A stretch of 64,000 nt of DNA from Bemisia tabaci (GCF_918797505.1 NC_092800.1:19711313-19775312); one strand, 5' to 3'. Shown: positions 11,369 through 22,880, counted from the first letter of the stretch. A program made the numbers and translations. Notes: a model not told the origin generated them from the letters alone.

Positions 11369-13095
11369 GTAAATGGCAATACCTACTTACCTACTATGTA
11401 CCTAATGGCCTTCCAGTCCAATTAAACAGATGAATTCAAAGAAACTGTCTTTTATGTGAGGTCTTTAACGAAGGCTCCACGGAATCAATTGTCACCAACA
11501 CTAACTTTTGTACTCATGCTGCTGAATCGTCAACTCCTGACTTGCAGTGTTCAAATGCTGCGCAGCATCCAGTTGCATGTGTAAAGACTCTCTGTCCCTT
11601 TCCTCTCTTCATTTATAGATCCTTTTGAAGTGTAGAAAAGTACTACACACAATGGCTGATCTATGGCTTTTTAGAATGATATCACTCATAAGAAGTAATG
11701 GGTAGTTCTTAGAAGTAAGAAGTATACTTATGGAAATAGTCAGAGCACTGTGAAAGCGGCTCTCATGCGTGTATGGATTGTTAGGAACTGCGCACCGTGT
11801 AATCTTGAAGTGATATGCATGCCTCTTTCTAAAGGTCCCTATCGCTCCAATTTTGAGTCCACACCCAAGATATCAATGACAGGCACTAGTGGTGCCTACT
11901 TAGTGCCAATTTTCCATGAATTTAGTTCATCTATCACAAACACATGTCTAGTCCTACACTGCCCACTGTGTGTCTTTGGTGGATGGCATGACCCCTCATT
12001 TTTTGAGTCAAGTCCAATGATCTTTTAGGAACTTGTAGAAATGATATTGATTGTGATTGCCCGGGACAAATTTAACGTGGCATTTGCTCAAAATTCACAG
12101 TTACATCAGAAGAACTCACTGTGTGAATTTTGGTAATGCTGTCAATTTCTTGTTTTTACCCTGTAGCCTTTAAAATTATGGTGTACCCCAAAATCACTTA
12201 GCGTGCATATGGAGACCATGATTATGGTTTTTTATGCCCATTTTGACTAAAATAAAAATAGGTATTAGATTTCGAGTTACTTCTTTTGTTTTTTTAAATG
12301 ATAACACTTACTTGCTCTAAGTACTCGTAAAAGGAGCGAGGGAGTCAAATCAAGGGTTAAAAACTGAACTGGTGCTTTATTCATTGTTCAGCGGAACTGA
12401 CCAATTGCAGAAAACCAAAATGTTTACTTCCATAACCAAACTTGTCTCTATTTTCTTGGTTCAGCTCAAATGTAAGCATGGTTTCATCATCCAAAAATTT
12501 CAGGGGTAGGAACCAAAGAGTTCAAATGATATTAAACTGTTTTGGCCCGTGAGTCTAAGCTTTAATTTCTGATTTTTCCAGTGCACTAAACCCCTAATAA
12601 TCGAATCTTCTGGTCTACACATTGATAATTTAATTCGAAAAAAGCGTATCTCTGATCGCGACGTTGCAAATCTTCGCGCATTTTCCATGTTTTCTAGACT
12701 GTCAACTTACAGTTTTTCTCACAATTTTCTGTCAATTTTCTTAACTCTCTCTTAAGTATCCTTAAAACTTTTATGGAGTTATTTTGGTTAGTTCCCATTT
12801 AAACAAAATATTACATATTTGGAGATTTTTAACAATGCAATTGCACGCTTAGACATTTTTTGGCTTCAGCAATTGATCGATATTCCACGGATTTTAATTT
12901 CTTTGCAAATTAATGTTCATAGATCTATCAAGCCAATTTTCAATTTTTCAGCTATTCAATAATACTAATTATTTGGGTAAGACTAGCCAACTGATTCCAA
13001 ATTTTCATAAAGACGGAAGTTTTGTTGCTGCAAGATGGCGCCCTCAGGGCGCGGAGCTAGCGGTTAGGCATGGAGAAATGTACATCCGGCGATAA
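11369..13095. other. Non-coding stretch, no gene seen
   Basis: AT-rich sequence without supported coding regions or clear inverted-repeat ends. If the segment before it is an exon, this would be intron. Confidence 0.5.
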
Positions 13096-13099
13096 AATA

Positions 13100-13290
13100 T
13101 TGGATACGTAGATTCAAGAAAAGTTATTGATAATTTTGCTCAAAATATTTAGAAAGATTGGATTTGATTTGTGCAACAATTGGAGAAAAATACTCATGAA
13201 TAATTGCTCAGAAAGTTGGGTTTTTATCAGTAGAAATTTGGCAACGTCAGGATGCTCGTACATCGTTCCACCTGAACATGGCGCAGCAGT
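13100..13290. mobile_element. Family A fragment, diverged
   Basis: Contains the family A right-half order: an AATTGGAGAAAAATACTCATGA block, TTTTTATC, GAAATTTGGCAACGTC, then a decayed end. It lies directly beside the next, more complete copy. Confidence 0.45.
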
Positions 13291-13295
13291 ACTAC

Positions 13296-13550
13296 ACTGC
13301 AGTGCTAAGGAAAAACCCCGTATGAGCCTTCAGACGTTGCCAAATTTCCTCCGTTAAAAACCGAAATCCCTGGGAAAATTGTGAATATTATTTCCTCAAA
13401 TTTTCGGACAATTTCGTACCTAATTTAATCTAAAATATCAGAAAATTTCAAGGAAAAGTATGCATGAATTTTGTCTAAAGAACAAATTTCATCGAGGGAA
13501 ATTTGGCAACTCCCGAATGTTCTTACGGCGTTCTTCCTTAGTACGGCAGT
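13296..13550. mobile_element. Family A inverted-repeat element
   Basis: Starts ACTGCAGTGCTAAGG, proceeds to CGTATGAGCC and GTTGCCAAATTTC, and ends with the complement (GAAATTTGGCAAC...TTCCTTAGTACGGCAGT). About 255 bp with no coding content. This is the most numerous family in the window. Confidence 0.7.
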
Positions 13551-13617
13551 ACACTCCGGGAGCATTCCAGAAGTGGTTGGCGGGAACCCGGATCACTTCC
13601 TAATCAGGAATTAACCG

Positions 13618-13757
13618 CAAGTGAAGCGTGAATGATTAGCCATCGATATTGTCCCATTCAAAGCTATTTAAAGAATCGATTATCAAGCTATACCTTGATG
13701 ATCGATCCTTTTCAATAGGTTCGAATGGCAGATAGATCGATTCATCGCGAGCCACTG
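13618..13757. mobile_element. Family E inverted-repeat element, decayed copy
   Basis: Matches the 38897-39060 element: a decayed CA-GTG-GCGTGAAT start, AAAGAATCGATTAT, ATCGATCCTTTT, ATAGGTT, and GCCACTG at the right end. It is flanked by near-identical 19-bp direct repeats TTCCTAATNAGGAATTAAC at 13597-13615 and 13758-13776. Confidence 0.5.
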
Positions 13758-13776
13758 TTCCTAATAAGGAATTAAC

Positions 13777-14111
13777 TTCCGAGTTGCGAGGCGACGAGAG
13801 GGAAGCACCCCTTGCGAATGGTGACGCATCACTCGAAGCGGGCCTAGTGACAATGAGAAATTAGGGGGAGCCTTGGGGGGGACGAGGAGGCTGGAGAGGG
13901 GGGTGGTGGCGCTCGGGGGAGGGAGGGCGGCCACGCAGTGATTTGTCTACCCATGAAACTAATTTCTGGCCCAACTTGACCGGACTTTGATTTACTTCGA
14001 CAGATAAACCCGGCCGTCTTCGTCTCGGCCGGCGTTGCAAGGTTTCAACGTGACTTTGACCTTGGGGAAGGAGCTTTTAGGTTATTTTTTTTTCGAAATC
14101 CGAATCACCTC
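13777..14111. other. G-rich non-coding stretch
   Basis: Purine- and G-rich sequence (several GGGGG runs at 13864-13925) between two transposons. No gene seen. Confidence 0.5.
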
Positions 14112-14119
14112 GTCACCCT

Positions 14120-14504
14120 TAGAGTACCTGTATAGCGAGAGTATGGACAGATCGCTTCATGGAGGGCCTAGGGCCCAAAAGTGCAGACACCATTCTAACC
14201 AACTTCTAACGCACACAATTTAACTGCCAGTCTGCAGATTCCAATTCTAACCGAGATGGCCAAGAATGTACAGAAATGAGCGTTCCTCCGCGAATTTGAG
14301 TAAATTCATGCATAAACTGAGTCAAACACGTGCTTGATAAACGACGGTTCGTGACAATAGTATTAGTAAATCGCTCTGGCTAATTGAAATTCATAGGTTG
14401 GCTGCATTTCTGGGCCCAAACTTCATTCGCGGAGGCATCGATGAGGGCCTGATGGATTTTCGGAGTTTCACATCTGTCCATACTCTCGCTATACAGGTAC
14501 TCTA
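14120..14504. mobile_element. Family F non-autonomous hAT-like element, copy 1
   Basis: 385 bp, with ends TAGAGTACCTGTATAG and the complement CTATACAGGTACTCTA. An exact 8-bp target duplication GTCACCCT flanks it at 14112-14119 and 14505-14512. An 8-bp duplication and TAGNG ends are hallmarks of the hAT superfamily. It encodes no transposase. Copy 2 at 33227 has the same length. Confidence 0.85.
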
Positions 14505-14514
14505 GTCACCCTCC

Positions 14515-14629
14515 GGCGAAAGTATCACAAGCGTCATGTGACGTTTCAAAATTTCCGCCGCCATTTTATTTTTTTATTGAGAAATTGTTGGTTGAATATG
14601 TTTGAAAATTTCACTGAATTTCGTCGGCA
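14515..14629 (-). repeat. Family G dispersed repeat fragment
   Basis: Reverse-oriented match to 22749-22880: shared blocks include CACAAGCG, ATGTGACGTTTCAAAATTTC, GAGAAATTGTTGG and TTTCACTGAATTT. The copy is cut off by the foldback at 14630. Confidence 0.5.
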
Positions 14630-14991
14630 CACACGGTGAAAAAAACTTCGTGCGTGGGACCCGAAGTTTAGGTCATATGGATCTCTGAAGTTTTCGGATT
14701 GAGCATCTGAAAACTTTAGATGTAGCTGTCGAGGTTCGTATCACACATCTGAAACTTCAGTTCTTACATCTGAAGTACTTCGGTTTTCACATCCGAAAAA
14801 CTTCGGTTCTCACATCCGAAAAACTTCGGTTCTCACATCTGAACTGCTTCAGATGTAAGAACTGAAGTTTCAGATGTGTGATCCGAACCTCGACAGCTAG
14901 ACCTAAAGTGTTTAGATGCTAAATCCGGAAACTTCAGAGATCCATATGACCTAAACTTCGGATCCCATGCACGAGGTTTTTTCTCCGTGTG
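14630..14991. mobile_element. Foldback element with CACACGG(T/A)GAAAAAA ends
   Basis: Arms share CCGAAGTTTAGGTCATATGG and GATCTCTGAAG in inverted order. The centre holds short tandem copies of ACATC(C/T)GAAAAACTTCGG. About 362 bp, no coding content, and it could fold into a long hairpin. No clear target duplication is visible. Confidence 0.7.
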
Positions 14992-15423
14992 ATATTACCC
15001 ACGCTGATTTTTTTTTTTTTTTAAGAATTGAGAGGTAACCCGTCCTTACTGGGGCTCTTTTATTTCACCATCGATCTATTCTCGGCCGTTCACGGTTGCC
15101 CACCTACTATTTAGTCACGACCTGGCAACAGGGCTTCCTGACGATGCTGCCTCGACGTCACCAAGAACCCCTCGATCCATCCACCGAGTGCTCCTGATTA
15201 GATCTTCGCTTTAAACCGGATTTGGCATCTTTAAAAGAGATCTTTGGTCTTTTGTTAAGCCTTGACCACTGCCCACTACTAGATTTCCTTCCGTAAGAGT
15301 ACTTTTTGACTGGATTTTTACCAAAATGAAGGTAGGCCTCAACTATAGGGTGAACGTACAGACACAGGAGCCTAGAAGGAATTTCGAGCCCTGTATGAGC
15401 GAAATTTTGATACGAAAGTCATC

Positions 15424-16188
15424 AATGGAGGTGTTGCATGTGTGAGGAATTTGCGATTTGACCATTGATCCTTACGTAAAAGTTCACGAGAAGCACGATG
15501 GTGCCACTGGTTTTCTCTGAAATCGCAGCTCCCAAGCTCAAAAAAAGCTCTTAAGTTGAGGCCAAAATGGAGGGGATATCTCACGCTATCCTGAGAGACC
15601 ACCTCTACATCAAGACAAACTCTCCATGCAAAGATAGGGAGCAAATAAATTAGCAGTGATGCCGTGCTTTCAGTTTTAGAGTCTCCAAACTAAGTGGCAG
15701 CCCTGTCAATGTATTTGCCCCCTATCTTTGCATGGAGAGTTCGTCTTGATGTATATGTAGACTCTCAGGATTGCGTGGGATATCCCCTCCATTTTGGCCT
15801 CAACTTGAGAGCTTTTTTTGAGCTTGGGAGTTAATTTCAGAGAAAACCAGTGGCCACATCGTGTTTCTCGCGAACTTTTACATAAGAATCAACAGTCAAA
15901 TCGCAAATTCCTCACACATCGACGATGAAACTACCAAACCACGTATCTCGGTTTGCAACGTCGCAGACTTCCTGTCATACTTTATTTTTTAAATGAAAAC
16001 TACTTAATATCCAGTCTTGAAAATTTCTGTGATTTTTCCTCTTTGCGCGGAGAAAATTCCGTGAAAATTTCAAGGAATGATATTGATTTGGTCTACTTCA
16101 AAAAAATAAAATGTGAGCGTAGATTTTTAAACACCGCAAACGAGATACGTGGTTTGGTAGTTTCACCGTCGACATGCAACATCTCCAT
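15424..16188. mobile_element. Family H palindromic element, copy 1, interrupted
   Basis: Begins AATGGAGGTGTTGCATGTG and TGAGGAATTTGCGATTTGAC, and ends with the complement. Inner blocks such as TGGAGGGGATATC and CTCCATGCAAAGATAGGGAG appear in both arms. The right terminus is split by a family I insertion at 15920-16171 and resumes as GCAACATCTCCAT. Open frames inside are chance frames of the palindrome. Confidence 0.8.
15920..16171. mobile_element. Family I element nested in family H
   Basis: 252 bp. Ends are CGACGATGAAACTACC and its near-complement GGTAGTTTCACCGTCG, extended by AAACCACGTATCTCG. ACAT is duplicated at 15916-15919 and 16172-16175, and removing the insert restores the family H terminus. 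No coding content. Confidence 0.8.
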
Positions 16189-17194
16189 CATGAGTACATG
16201 ACAGCGAAATTACCTCTCATCTTACCTACCTGTTTAATCAAGCAAGGTAATGATGTCATTATACATATACATAGTACGACCGTTAGATAGAAATAATCAC
16301 TTTGTTGCACAGCCTTTTATGCGCTGAATGGTCGAAAAAACCCAGCCATAACAGCCTATCTTTCACCCTCCCCCCTCCACTCCCCTTCCTTTTCCATGGC
16401 CTTAGTCCAAAATTGAAAATAAATATGGAGCTCACGTCGTACCCTAAAATCGGCGAACAATAACACCGGGCTTATTGCCATTTGAAATGATTTCCCCGGA
16501 TCCCTAGTAGTATGTACCCGTGTCATTTTCGAGAAGTTTTGCAACGCTGTGATCCACGTGTAAGTACACACAATGGTCCTGTTTTCTCCATTAGGTAAGG
16601 CTCCATCCGTCTGCTCCATTTCTTCGAACAGTGTTATTCTTTCCCCGCCCTCAACCCCTCTCCTACTCCCATAAGCGTGAAGGATTCAAGGGCCGTCATA
16701 ATATGATATCCGCGAACCACTCTTTCCATGTCCGACTTTAAGCGAGTTTAGTGAGAAGCCTCCATACGGTGTTAGAAATGAACATTTTTGTTTCTTTTAA
16801 AATAAGTCCCACGGCTTAATTTCAAAGGAGGAAGGAAAGAAGCGTAGATTCTCCATCGACCTCCATGGAAATGCGTGTTTGATCAACTGAAATCAAACAT
16901 TTGATGATGAGGTTAATCTAATCTAGCAGCGAAGATTTAGATTTTGGTCGTTAGCAATTTTTTGTCCCAATGCGTATTGCGAATTTCTTTGACCATTTGT
17001 GTTGAACAATAAACCTAATGTCAGGATTTTGTTTTCTCAATCTAAAAAAAGAAAATAAGATTGAGTTTTAGCTAAATCTTAGGGAGCTATGCCCCCTGGC
17101 CGTTACGCGATCCAACCCCCAGAGGGCGCCTCGCGCCCTTTAAGGCCCGCTTGTTGCTTAATTTAAGTAGAACGAGACCCTTCATCCGAAACAA
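16189..17194. other. Non-coding stretch, no gene seen
   Basis: No supported gene or clear transposon ends in this interval. Confidence 0.5.
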
Positions 17195-17273
17195 GATTAC
17201 CTGAAAAATTAGAGGAGGAATATTTGTAAGTTTACCAAAAAATCCGTGTTTTTTCTAATTGTAAGGCAATTTC
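17195..17273. mobile_element. Family A fragment, left part of outermost host in a nest
   Basis: Shows the family A interior order ATTACCTGAAAAATTAG, then AAGTTTACC, then GTGTTTTTTC. It continues on the far side of the nested elements at 18536-18585. Confidence 0.55.
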
Positions 17274-17820
17274 CAGGGTTGCCACAGTCAGGGAAAACCG
17301 GTAAATGCCAAAGAATTTTTAAAAGTCAGGGAAAACCTGGAAATATTAGGGATAGTAACGAAAGTGTCAGGGGAAAATTTTTAATTTACCTTTATTAGCT
17401 TTCTAGACCCTGGTATAAATTGGCAGTAGAATCTGTGTTCCAAAATACCATAGACCTACAGCCGGCTGTAAGATATCCAATAGCTTCTATAGCCGGCTAC
17501 ACAATTTCTTATAGCCTTTCATAGCCGATGGCGATTAAGCAACAGCCAGGCGATAAATGGTATGCTGAACGTTACTAATTACGAATGCTATAGGACTTGG
17601 TGAGTTTTTGGACTAACGCTCTCTTTTTGGGCCTATAGCATCTTGATTTATTTTGCGAGGAAAGCTCCGTGCTTTTGAGGGATGCCTGCCATTCCTAATA
17701 TGTTGGAGCGCCTCCAATTTCGTTTGATACTGTGTGTGAAATAGTTGCTTCAAGCGCCGAGGCACGCTGCGGCGCGGCGCGGCGGGCGGGCAGCCAGCGC
17801 GAAACGCGCATTGGCGCTTT

Positions 17821-17884
17821 TACAAACCTAACAGGGATACTTCACGCATTGCGCAATGCGTGAAGTATCCCTGTTAGGTTTGTA
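17821..17884. repeat. Perfect 64-bp palindrome inside family Q copy 1
   Basis: 32-base arms meet at 17852/17853 around ATTGCGCAAT. Each arm holds ACAGGGATACTTCACGCATT. The same palindrome, extended to 78 bp, lies in copy 2 at 51341-51418. Confidence 0.9.
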
Positions 17885-18013
17885 GGCGCCAGTGCATCGC
17901 CGCTCCGCTTTGTGTTAGGCTCCAATATTTAATCTGGCGGAGTCAGCGTTATTCAACTCATAATTCTGAAATGTTTGCACACTCTGTATGGATTATTCTA
18001 ATTTTAATTAATG

Positions 18014-18033
18014 AAAAAAAAAAAAAAAAAAAA
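18014..18033 (+). repeat. Poly(A) run, 20 bp
   Basis: Twenty consecutive A inside family Q copy 1; shorter in copy 2. Confidence 0.9.
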
Positions 18034-18535
18034 GTATTGAAGGAAAATATAATGTGTGTTTTGTAAATATTAAGGTGATTCCGTACAAACTTAAGGATTT
18101 ACAAAGCGCACGAATTTCTACACAATTTTTTATAGCGTTTTGTAGCCGATGGCGATAATCTGTATAGCCCGGCTGCATAATTTTTCATCGCTTCGTATGG
18201 CCCGGCTGTGTGATTTTCTCCGCTTTCTACTGCCAGCTTTATACTTTTCTGCAGCATTCTTTAGTTGCCTACAAGAGCTCCTAAGTATGGTATTTTGAAA
18301 CGCAGCTCCTATCGCCAATTTTTACCCGGGGAGTAGGTTCGACGTTTAGAACAACAAATTTTGCCCGGAAACCATTTCAAATTATGTATTTTTGGCCATA
18401 TGGCATATCTTCAATGGTCACGGAACCATTGAACCAGCAGGGAAAAAAAATTGGCCCTGGGAATTTCACTCAAAACTGTTAGGAAAATCAGGGAAATCTC
18501 AGGAATTTCATTTTCTATATTTTGTGGCAACCCTG

Positions 18536-18585
18536 AATTTGGCAGAGTTTGAAGGCCCATACGACGTTTCTCTTCAGCACGGCTG
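18536..18585. mobile_element. Family A fragment, right end of outermost host
   Basis: AATTTGGCAGAGTTTGAAGG, then CATACGACGTTTCTC, then CAGCACGG: a decayed family A right terminus continuing from 17273. Confidence 0.5.
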
Positions 18586-18639
18586 TATCGGCTTATCTCA
18601 TTTTGGAATTTTGCCATCGACATCCTCAAAACGACATCT

Positions 18640-19070
18640 TCTCACCGTGTCAACGGCGCGATGAGCCATCCCAAAATCCCGCACAACGCCGGGATAGGTG
18701 GTGGAGGGGGGGGGGGGGGGGGTGCGTGCCCGAAGCAGTCGGGCGACGAAGGAAGAGGGGGAGAGATGCGCCTGTGCAAGGCTCAGGGGCGGCGAAATCG
18801 GCACCCCGACTGTCCGGTGCAACTCAGTCGCTCCCCAACCGCCGCAACATGCCCCGCTTCGCCGCCTCGCCGGTGGTATCCGCGTGATTCTCGGGCGCAT
18901 CCAATGTCCCGCTCTCGCGTTCCGGGCATGATTCTCGCAAGCGCACGGCGAGCCGCTCGCCCTATGCCTCGGTCTCGATGCATCGCAAATTGAAATGGAT
19001 TCTGAGTGATTTAAACGAGCCGATCGGAAACCGGTTTCACGGTGGGGGCGCGCCCCCAACTTTTAACCAG
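18640..19070. other. CpG- and GC-rich patch with a 17-G run
   Basis: Locally much richer in CG than its surroundings, with G17 at 18706-18722. Overlapping open frames on both strands are low-complexity Arg/Pro/Gly translations without domains. This could be a regulatory island or an unrelated GC-rich repeat. Confidence 0.4.
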
Positions 19071-20177
19071 CCCAGGAACTGCGGAGACGTATCTTTCGAG
19101 CTGAAATACAAAAATGGATGAAATTCACTGTTTTAATTATGGTTCAATCAAATAAATGTACACAATTTTTTTGGAAATCTCGTTCCGCCGGGTCGGATAC
19201 TCTCTAACCTCTCATTTCTTGCGCTTTTTACAATAATTATGGTGATAGAGACAAAACATACTTCAAAGAATAATAGTTTTTTCGCGCGTATGATTACGTC
19301 TCAAGAGGGTTGATTAATTTGAATGATCAGATCAAGTCGTACAATTCCTTCACATTTTTGCATCAATTAATACCTGTAATTCATCGCGAGTCGCTATTTC
19401 GGGGAAAAAATGACTATTGAGACTGCTGAATCGATAATTAAGTAGTGCGATGAGAATTTATTTTCGACGTGCAATCTGAAGTTGACGGCAGTTTTTTAAA
19501 GTTTAGTTTTTGTAATCAGATTTTCGGGTTTCAGTATGTTGCGCTGGGTCGTTCGTTGTTTTTTGTTTTTAAAAACGACGAGATGATCGTGGTTTGATGG
19601 GAAAACCCGAAATGATTTTTTTGAAGTGGTGTTGGTGCATCCAGTATTCGTTACCAGGTTCCTGAGAATCCAACAAGCAACCAGTTTCAGATTAACAACT
19701 CTGACTGGATCTTTTATCATGGTAATTGTGCTATTTAGTCACTACGGTAGTTGTTTTGGTTGTTTTTTATATAGCTCGGAGGAAAAGGATCAGGTGCGTG
19801 GCAACAAAAAACCAAGATTCAAGATGTTATCATAATGCATCTTTTTTTTCTGGAAATGAACCGCAATGCAACAGTTTTTACCTGCACACTCGAAACAGTA
19901 ACCTTTTGAGCACTGAAATCATCCTTGAAAGCCGCCTTAATGCATTACTTATGAAATTCAATTCTTTTGAGTTACTTCAAGTTGTTTCATCGGGGGAAAA
20001 GTACCTTAATCACAGAAACAACACAGATGCTCTCGGTGCTCTGATGCCAAATAAATTCTGCTTGAAACTACGAGTAGACTTTACTGAAATTTCTACGCAT
20101 GATGTGAACTTGGTAACTTAAAGAAAAATTTTCAAATCAATTACTTCAAGTTAATCAATTTGTTAACTGCCAACCAA
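19071..20177. other. Non-coding stretch, no gene seen
   Basis: AT-rich, with no recognised domains in any frame and no clear transposon ends. Confidence 0.5.
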
Positions 20178-20432
20178 ACTGCCGTGTCAAGGAAGAAGGC
20201 CATATGAACATTCAAGAGATGCCAAATTTATTCAGATAAAATTTCAATTTTGAGGAAATGTTTGCATATTTTTCCTTGGACTTTTCAGGTTTGTTAGATT
20301 AAATTGCCAACCAAATTCTCGTAAAAATTAAACGAAAAATTTTCGAAAGTTTTCAAGTAAATTGAATTTTTTGGCGAAGAAAATATATTAACATCCAGGG
20401 GGTCCCTCAGCGTTTTTTCCCAGCACGGCAGG
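20178..20432. mobile_element. Family A element, diverged
   Basis: Left end ACTGCCGTGTCAAGGAAGAA with CATATGAACATTCAAGAG. Right end decayed to GCGTTTTTTCCCAGCACGGCA. About 255 bp. Confidence 0.6.
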
Positions 20433-20590
20433 AAGAATTTATACGGAAAACCTTAAGAAATGGTCTGTAAGGGGTGTGATACCACTATTCAAACTCATGG
20501 GAGCTCATCTTGCCTATTCAATTCATTGAAGGCGTTTTTATTTGTCGTCACTTCACGCTAAATCCCTAAAAAGCATCGTTTGAAAAAGTT
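20433..20590 (+). repeat. Segment shared downstream of two family A copies
   Basis: Shares GATACNACTATT, GGAGCTCATC, TGCCTATTCAATT and GGCGTTTTTAT in order with 26504-26650. Each follows a family A right end, so the repeated unit may be larger than family A itself. Confidence 0.5.
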
Positions 20591-21487
20591 TTTTCTTCGA
20601 AGGCATTTTTGCCTAAGATGTGTAATGCGTTTCGACTCTGTGTGCGTAGAGCTAAGTCTAAACGTTGCCAAATTTTCTCAAAGAATTTGTGCATTTCAAG
20701 ACAAAGTTGAGGGAAAGTTGAATAGCTTATTAGGTGAGTAAATTAAAATTAAAATACAGGAGCGATCAGGAACGGGGAAAAAGATATATTTTGAACGATT
20801 AGGATGATATAAATTGGAATAATAATGTGAATTAATTATGATAATTAAAAATGGAAATGAAAATATTTTCAAGTCTTATTTATTTCCCGTTAATCGCATC
20901 CAATCTATTCAAAGACTTCCCTTTTTTCCGTTTCTAATAACTTAATATTTAAATTACAGTTTGCTCACGTATTTATTTAGTTCTTCAACCTGCTCTCTTC
21001 TTTGTCTAATTTACCACATGGTGAATAGTGCACATACTTTATCGGCACAAAGCATGTGCGTAAATGTTATGTAGCCAGTAATTTCTTTATTTAAAAGCCC
21101 AAAAAGGAAGCCATGGAGTTTATGCGAACTTCATTTCCGGTTCGCTCTACCTAACGACGAATCAATCGGAAATTAAACAAGGATTTCATCAGATCAAACG
21201 CAATTGAGAGAGATTATCCGGATTTTTTCCCCCAAAAAGCGAGCGCAAAGCCCTTTACCCATCATGATCCCTTTTCCTCTCCGCCCTTGTTTATTTACTC
21301 TCGTTCTGCCGCAAAAAATTCACTCACTCCCGCATTTCTGTGTTGAATCTCCGGAGCGTGAATAACTTATTAGCCTCTCATCGAGAGGGCTCCGCGAATT
21401 TATGAATCGGACAGATTCCTGTGAAATCAGTCTAACTGCTTTTCATGTTGCCTAAATTTCTCTCGCGTTACATTACTTTCACAGTGA
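20591..21487. other. Non-coding stretch, no gene seen
   Basis: No supported gene or transposon end. Confidence 0.5.
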
Positions 21488-21749
21488 ACAGAAAAACTTA
21501 TTGCCTTGAAAATGTCGGTAAAATTCTCTTAAATTATTAGGAATACATTTTCAAAATTTTAAGTCAGAATATTTCCGGGTTGCCTGACAAAAAACTAGAA
21601 CATCAATAAGAAGTTGAAACAGAAAAACTTATTGCCTTGAAAATGTCGGTGAAATTCTCTTGAATTATCAGGAAAATATTCTCAAAATTTTAAGTCAGAA
21701 TATTTCCTGGTTTCCTGACAAAAAGTTAAAACATCAATAAGAAGTTGAA
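21488..21749 (+). repeat. Direct tandem duplication, 131-bp unit
   Basis: Two adjacent units each start ACAGAAAAACTTATTGCC, carry TTTTAAGTCAGAATATTTCC and end ACATCAATAAGAAGTTGAA. They differ at a limited number of positions. Confidence 0.85.
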
Positions 21750-22748
21750 ACATTTTCCGAAAAGAAATCGGACAAAATTTCTCACTAAGAAAATAGGTGC
21801 TTGGCTAAAAGCGTGATGATTTCTGAATTTGCCACTGAGGTTTTTTCATTTTGATTCAAGCTGAATTTTCCTTAAAGCAAGGATAAGACGCTTGGGTTAA
21901 ACAAAAAAAGTAGCTTGAATTAAGCTGCAACATTCTTGATTTAAGAAAACGTATTTTTTGGCGGCATATTTAGCTTCTTTTTTTTCAAAGCTATAGGAAT
22001 TAAAATTATGATAGTGAGGATGAGATGATGATGCACGAAAAACATTTGTGAAAAGTCTGCTATTGCAGCCTTTTATTCTCCGAAAAATCACATTGGGTTT
22101 CGAGATTTTGATCCGTAGGATTAACTTAGGACTCAGGATTAACTTAGAGGAGGTGTCTAGAAGATAACGGAGAGAAACACTTTTACCAAACCAAATGCTC
22201 CTTCTAGGAGAGATTGGTCACCTTGTAATAACATTCAACACGACGTCCTTGCAAGCGGGATAACTAAAAAATCTGATCGGAACTAAAACAATGATGGTAT
22301 AGGATTACAGAGGGACACATCTTCACCTATTTAAATTCCTCCTCCGCAAATCAGCACAATTATTGTTATTTTCCTTTAATTTTCATCGGGGAAGTGTCAC
22401 CAATTTTTGAAGGAACAGGATCTAGCTAAGGTTTGCATCCAAAACGCTTTCGTTCAACGGAGTACACAGACAAATTATTCAACGAAGCTGTCCGAAATTT
22501 TCACTGAATTTTCTCTGTGCTGCCGCCTAGTGGCTCGATTCAATTAGAGGGGTTGGACACGAAATTGTTGACTAAAACTGCAAATTTTGATGTTTATTTC
22601 GTCACATTTTAAATTTTAAGGAGGCCTTATGGCAGAAAATTTCACGAGGAATTCAATGGAACTACTTTTAGAACCTCAAAGTTTTGTATAAACGGAGTTT
22701 TAAGCGCTTGCAAATTCCGCATTTTGTCCAGCCTCTTCTATTGACTCT
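21750..22748. other. Non-coding stretch, no gene seen
   Basis: No supported gene. The part from ~22470 may belong to the family G repeat. Confidence 0.45.
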
Positions 22749-22880
22749 ACCCACTGTGTGCCGATAAAATCCAGTGAAATTTTCGAACAGATTCATCCAA
22801 CAATTTCTCCGTAAAAATTTCGGCGGAAATTTTGAAACGTCACATGGCGCTTGTGGCACTTTGGCCGGCAGGTGACGACG
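22749..22880 (+). repeat. Family G dispersed repeat copy
   Basis: Reverse-complement match to 14515-14629, with CAGTGAAATTTTCGAACA, CCAACAATTTCTC and GAAACGTCACATGGCGCTTG. Confidence 0.5.

Larger units (their letters stand above)
17408..18330. mobile_element. Family Q element, copy 1 (~923 bp)
   Basis: Inverted ends start CCCTGGTA(T/A)AAATTGGC, go on through ATCTGTGTTCCAAAATACC, and return as GGTATTTTGAAACGCAGCTC and GCCAATTTTTACCCGGG. The interior has repeated TATAGCC(C)GGCTG motifs and a perfect palindrome at 17821-17884. No transposase. Both flanks show GA, a possible 2-bp duplication. Copy 2 is at 50942. Confidence 0.75.
17274..18535. mobile_element. Family P element (CAGGGTTGCCACA ends) with nested element
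   Basis: 13-bp ends CAGGGTTGCCACA and complement TGTGGCAACCCTG. The interior has CAGGGAAAACC and, after the nested element, ACAACAAATTTTGCC and ATGGCATATCTTCAAT, as in other family P copies at 31850 and 36748. It is interrupted at 17408-18330 by family Q. CAGGG ends are compatible with hAT, but no exact 8-bp duplication is seen (only AATTT is shared by both flanks). Confidence 0.65.

Noticed and set aside
18598..19059. 153-codon minus-strand open frame
   Set aside because: Same GC-rich effect; overlapping frames on the other strand are equally open and it crosses a 17-G run.
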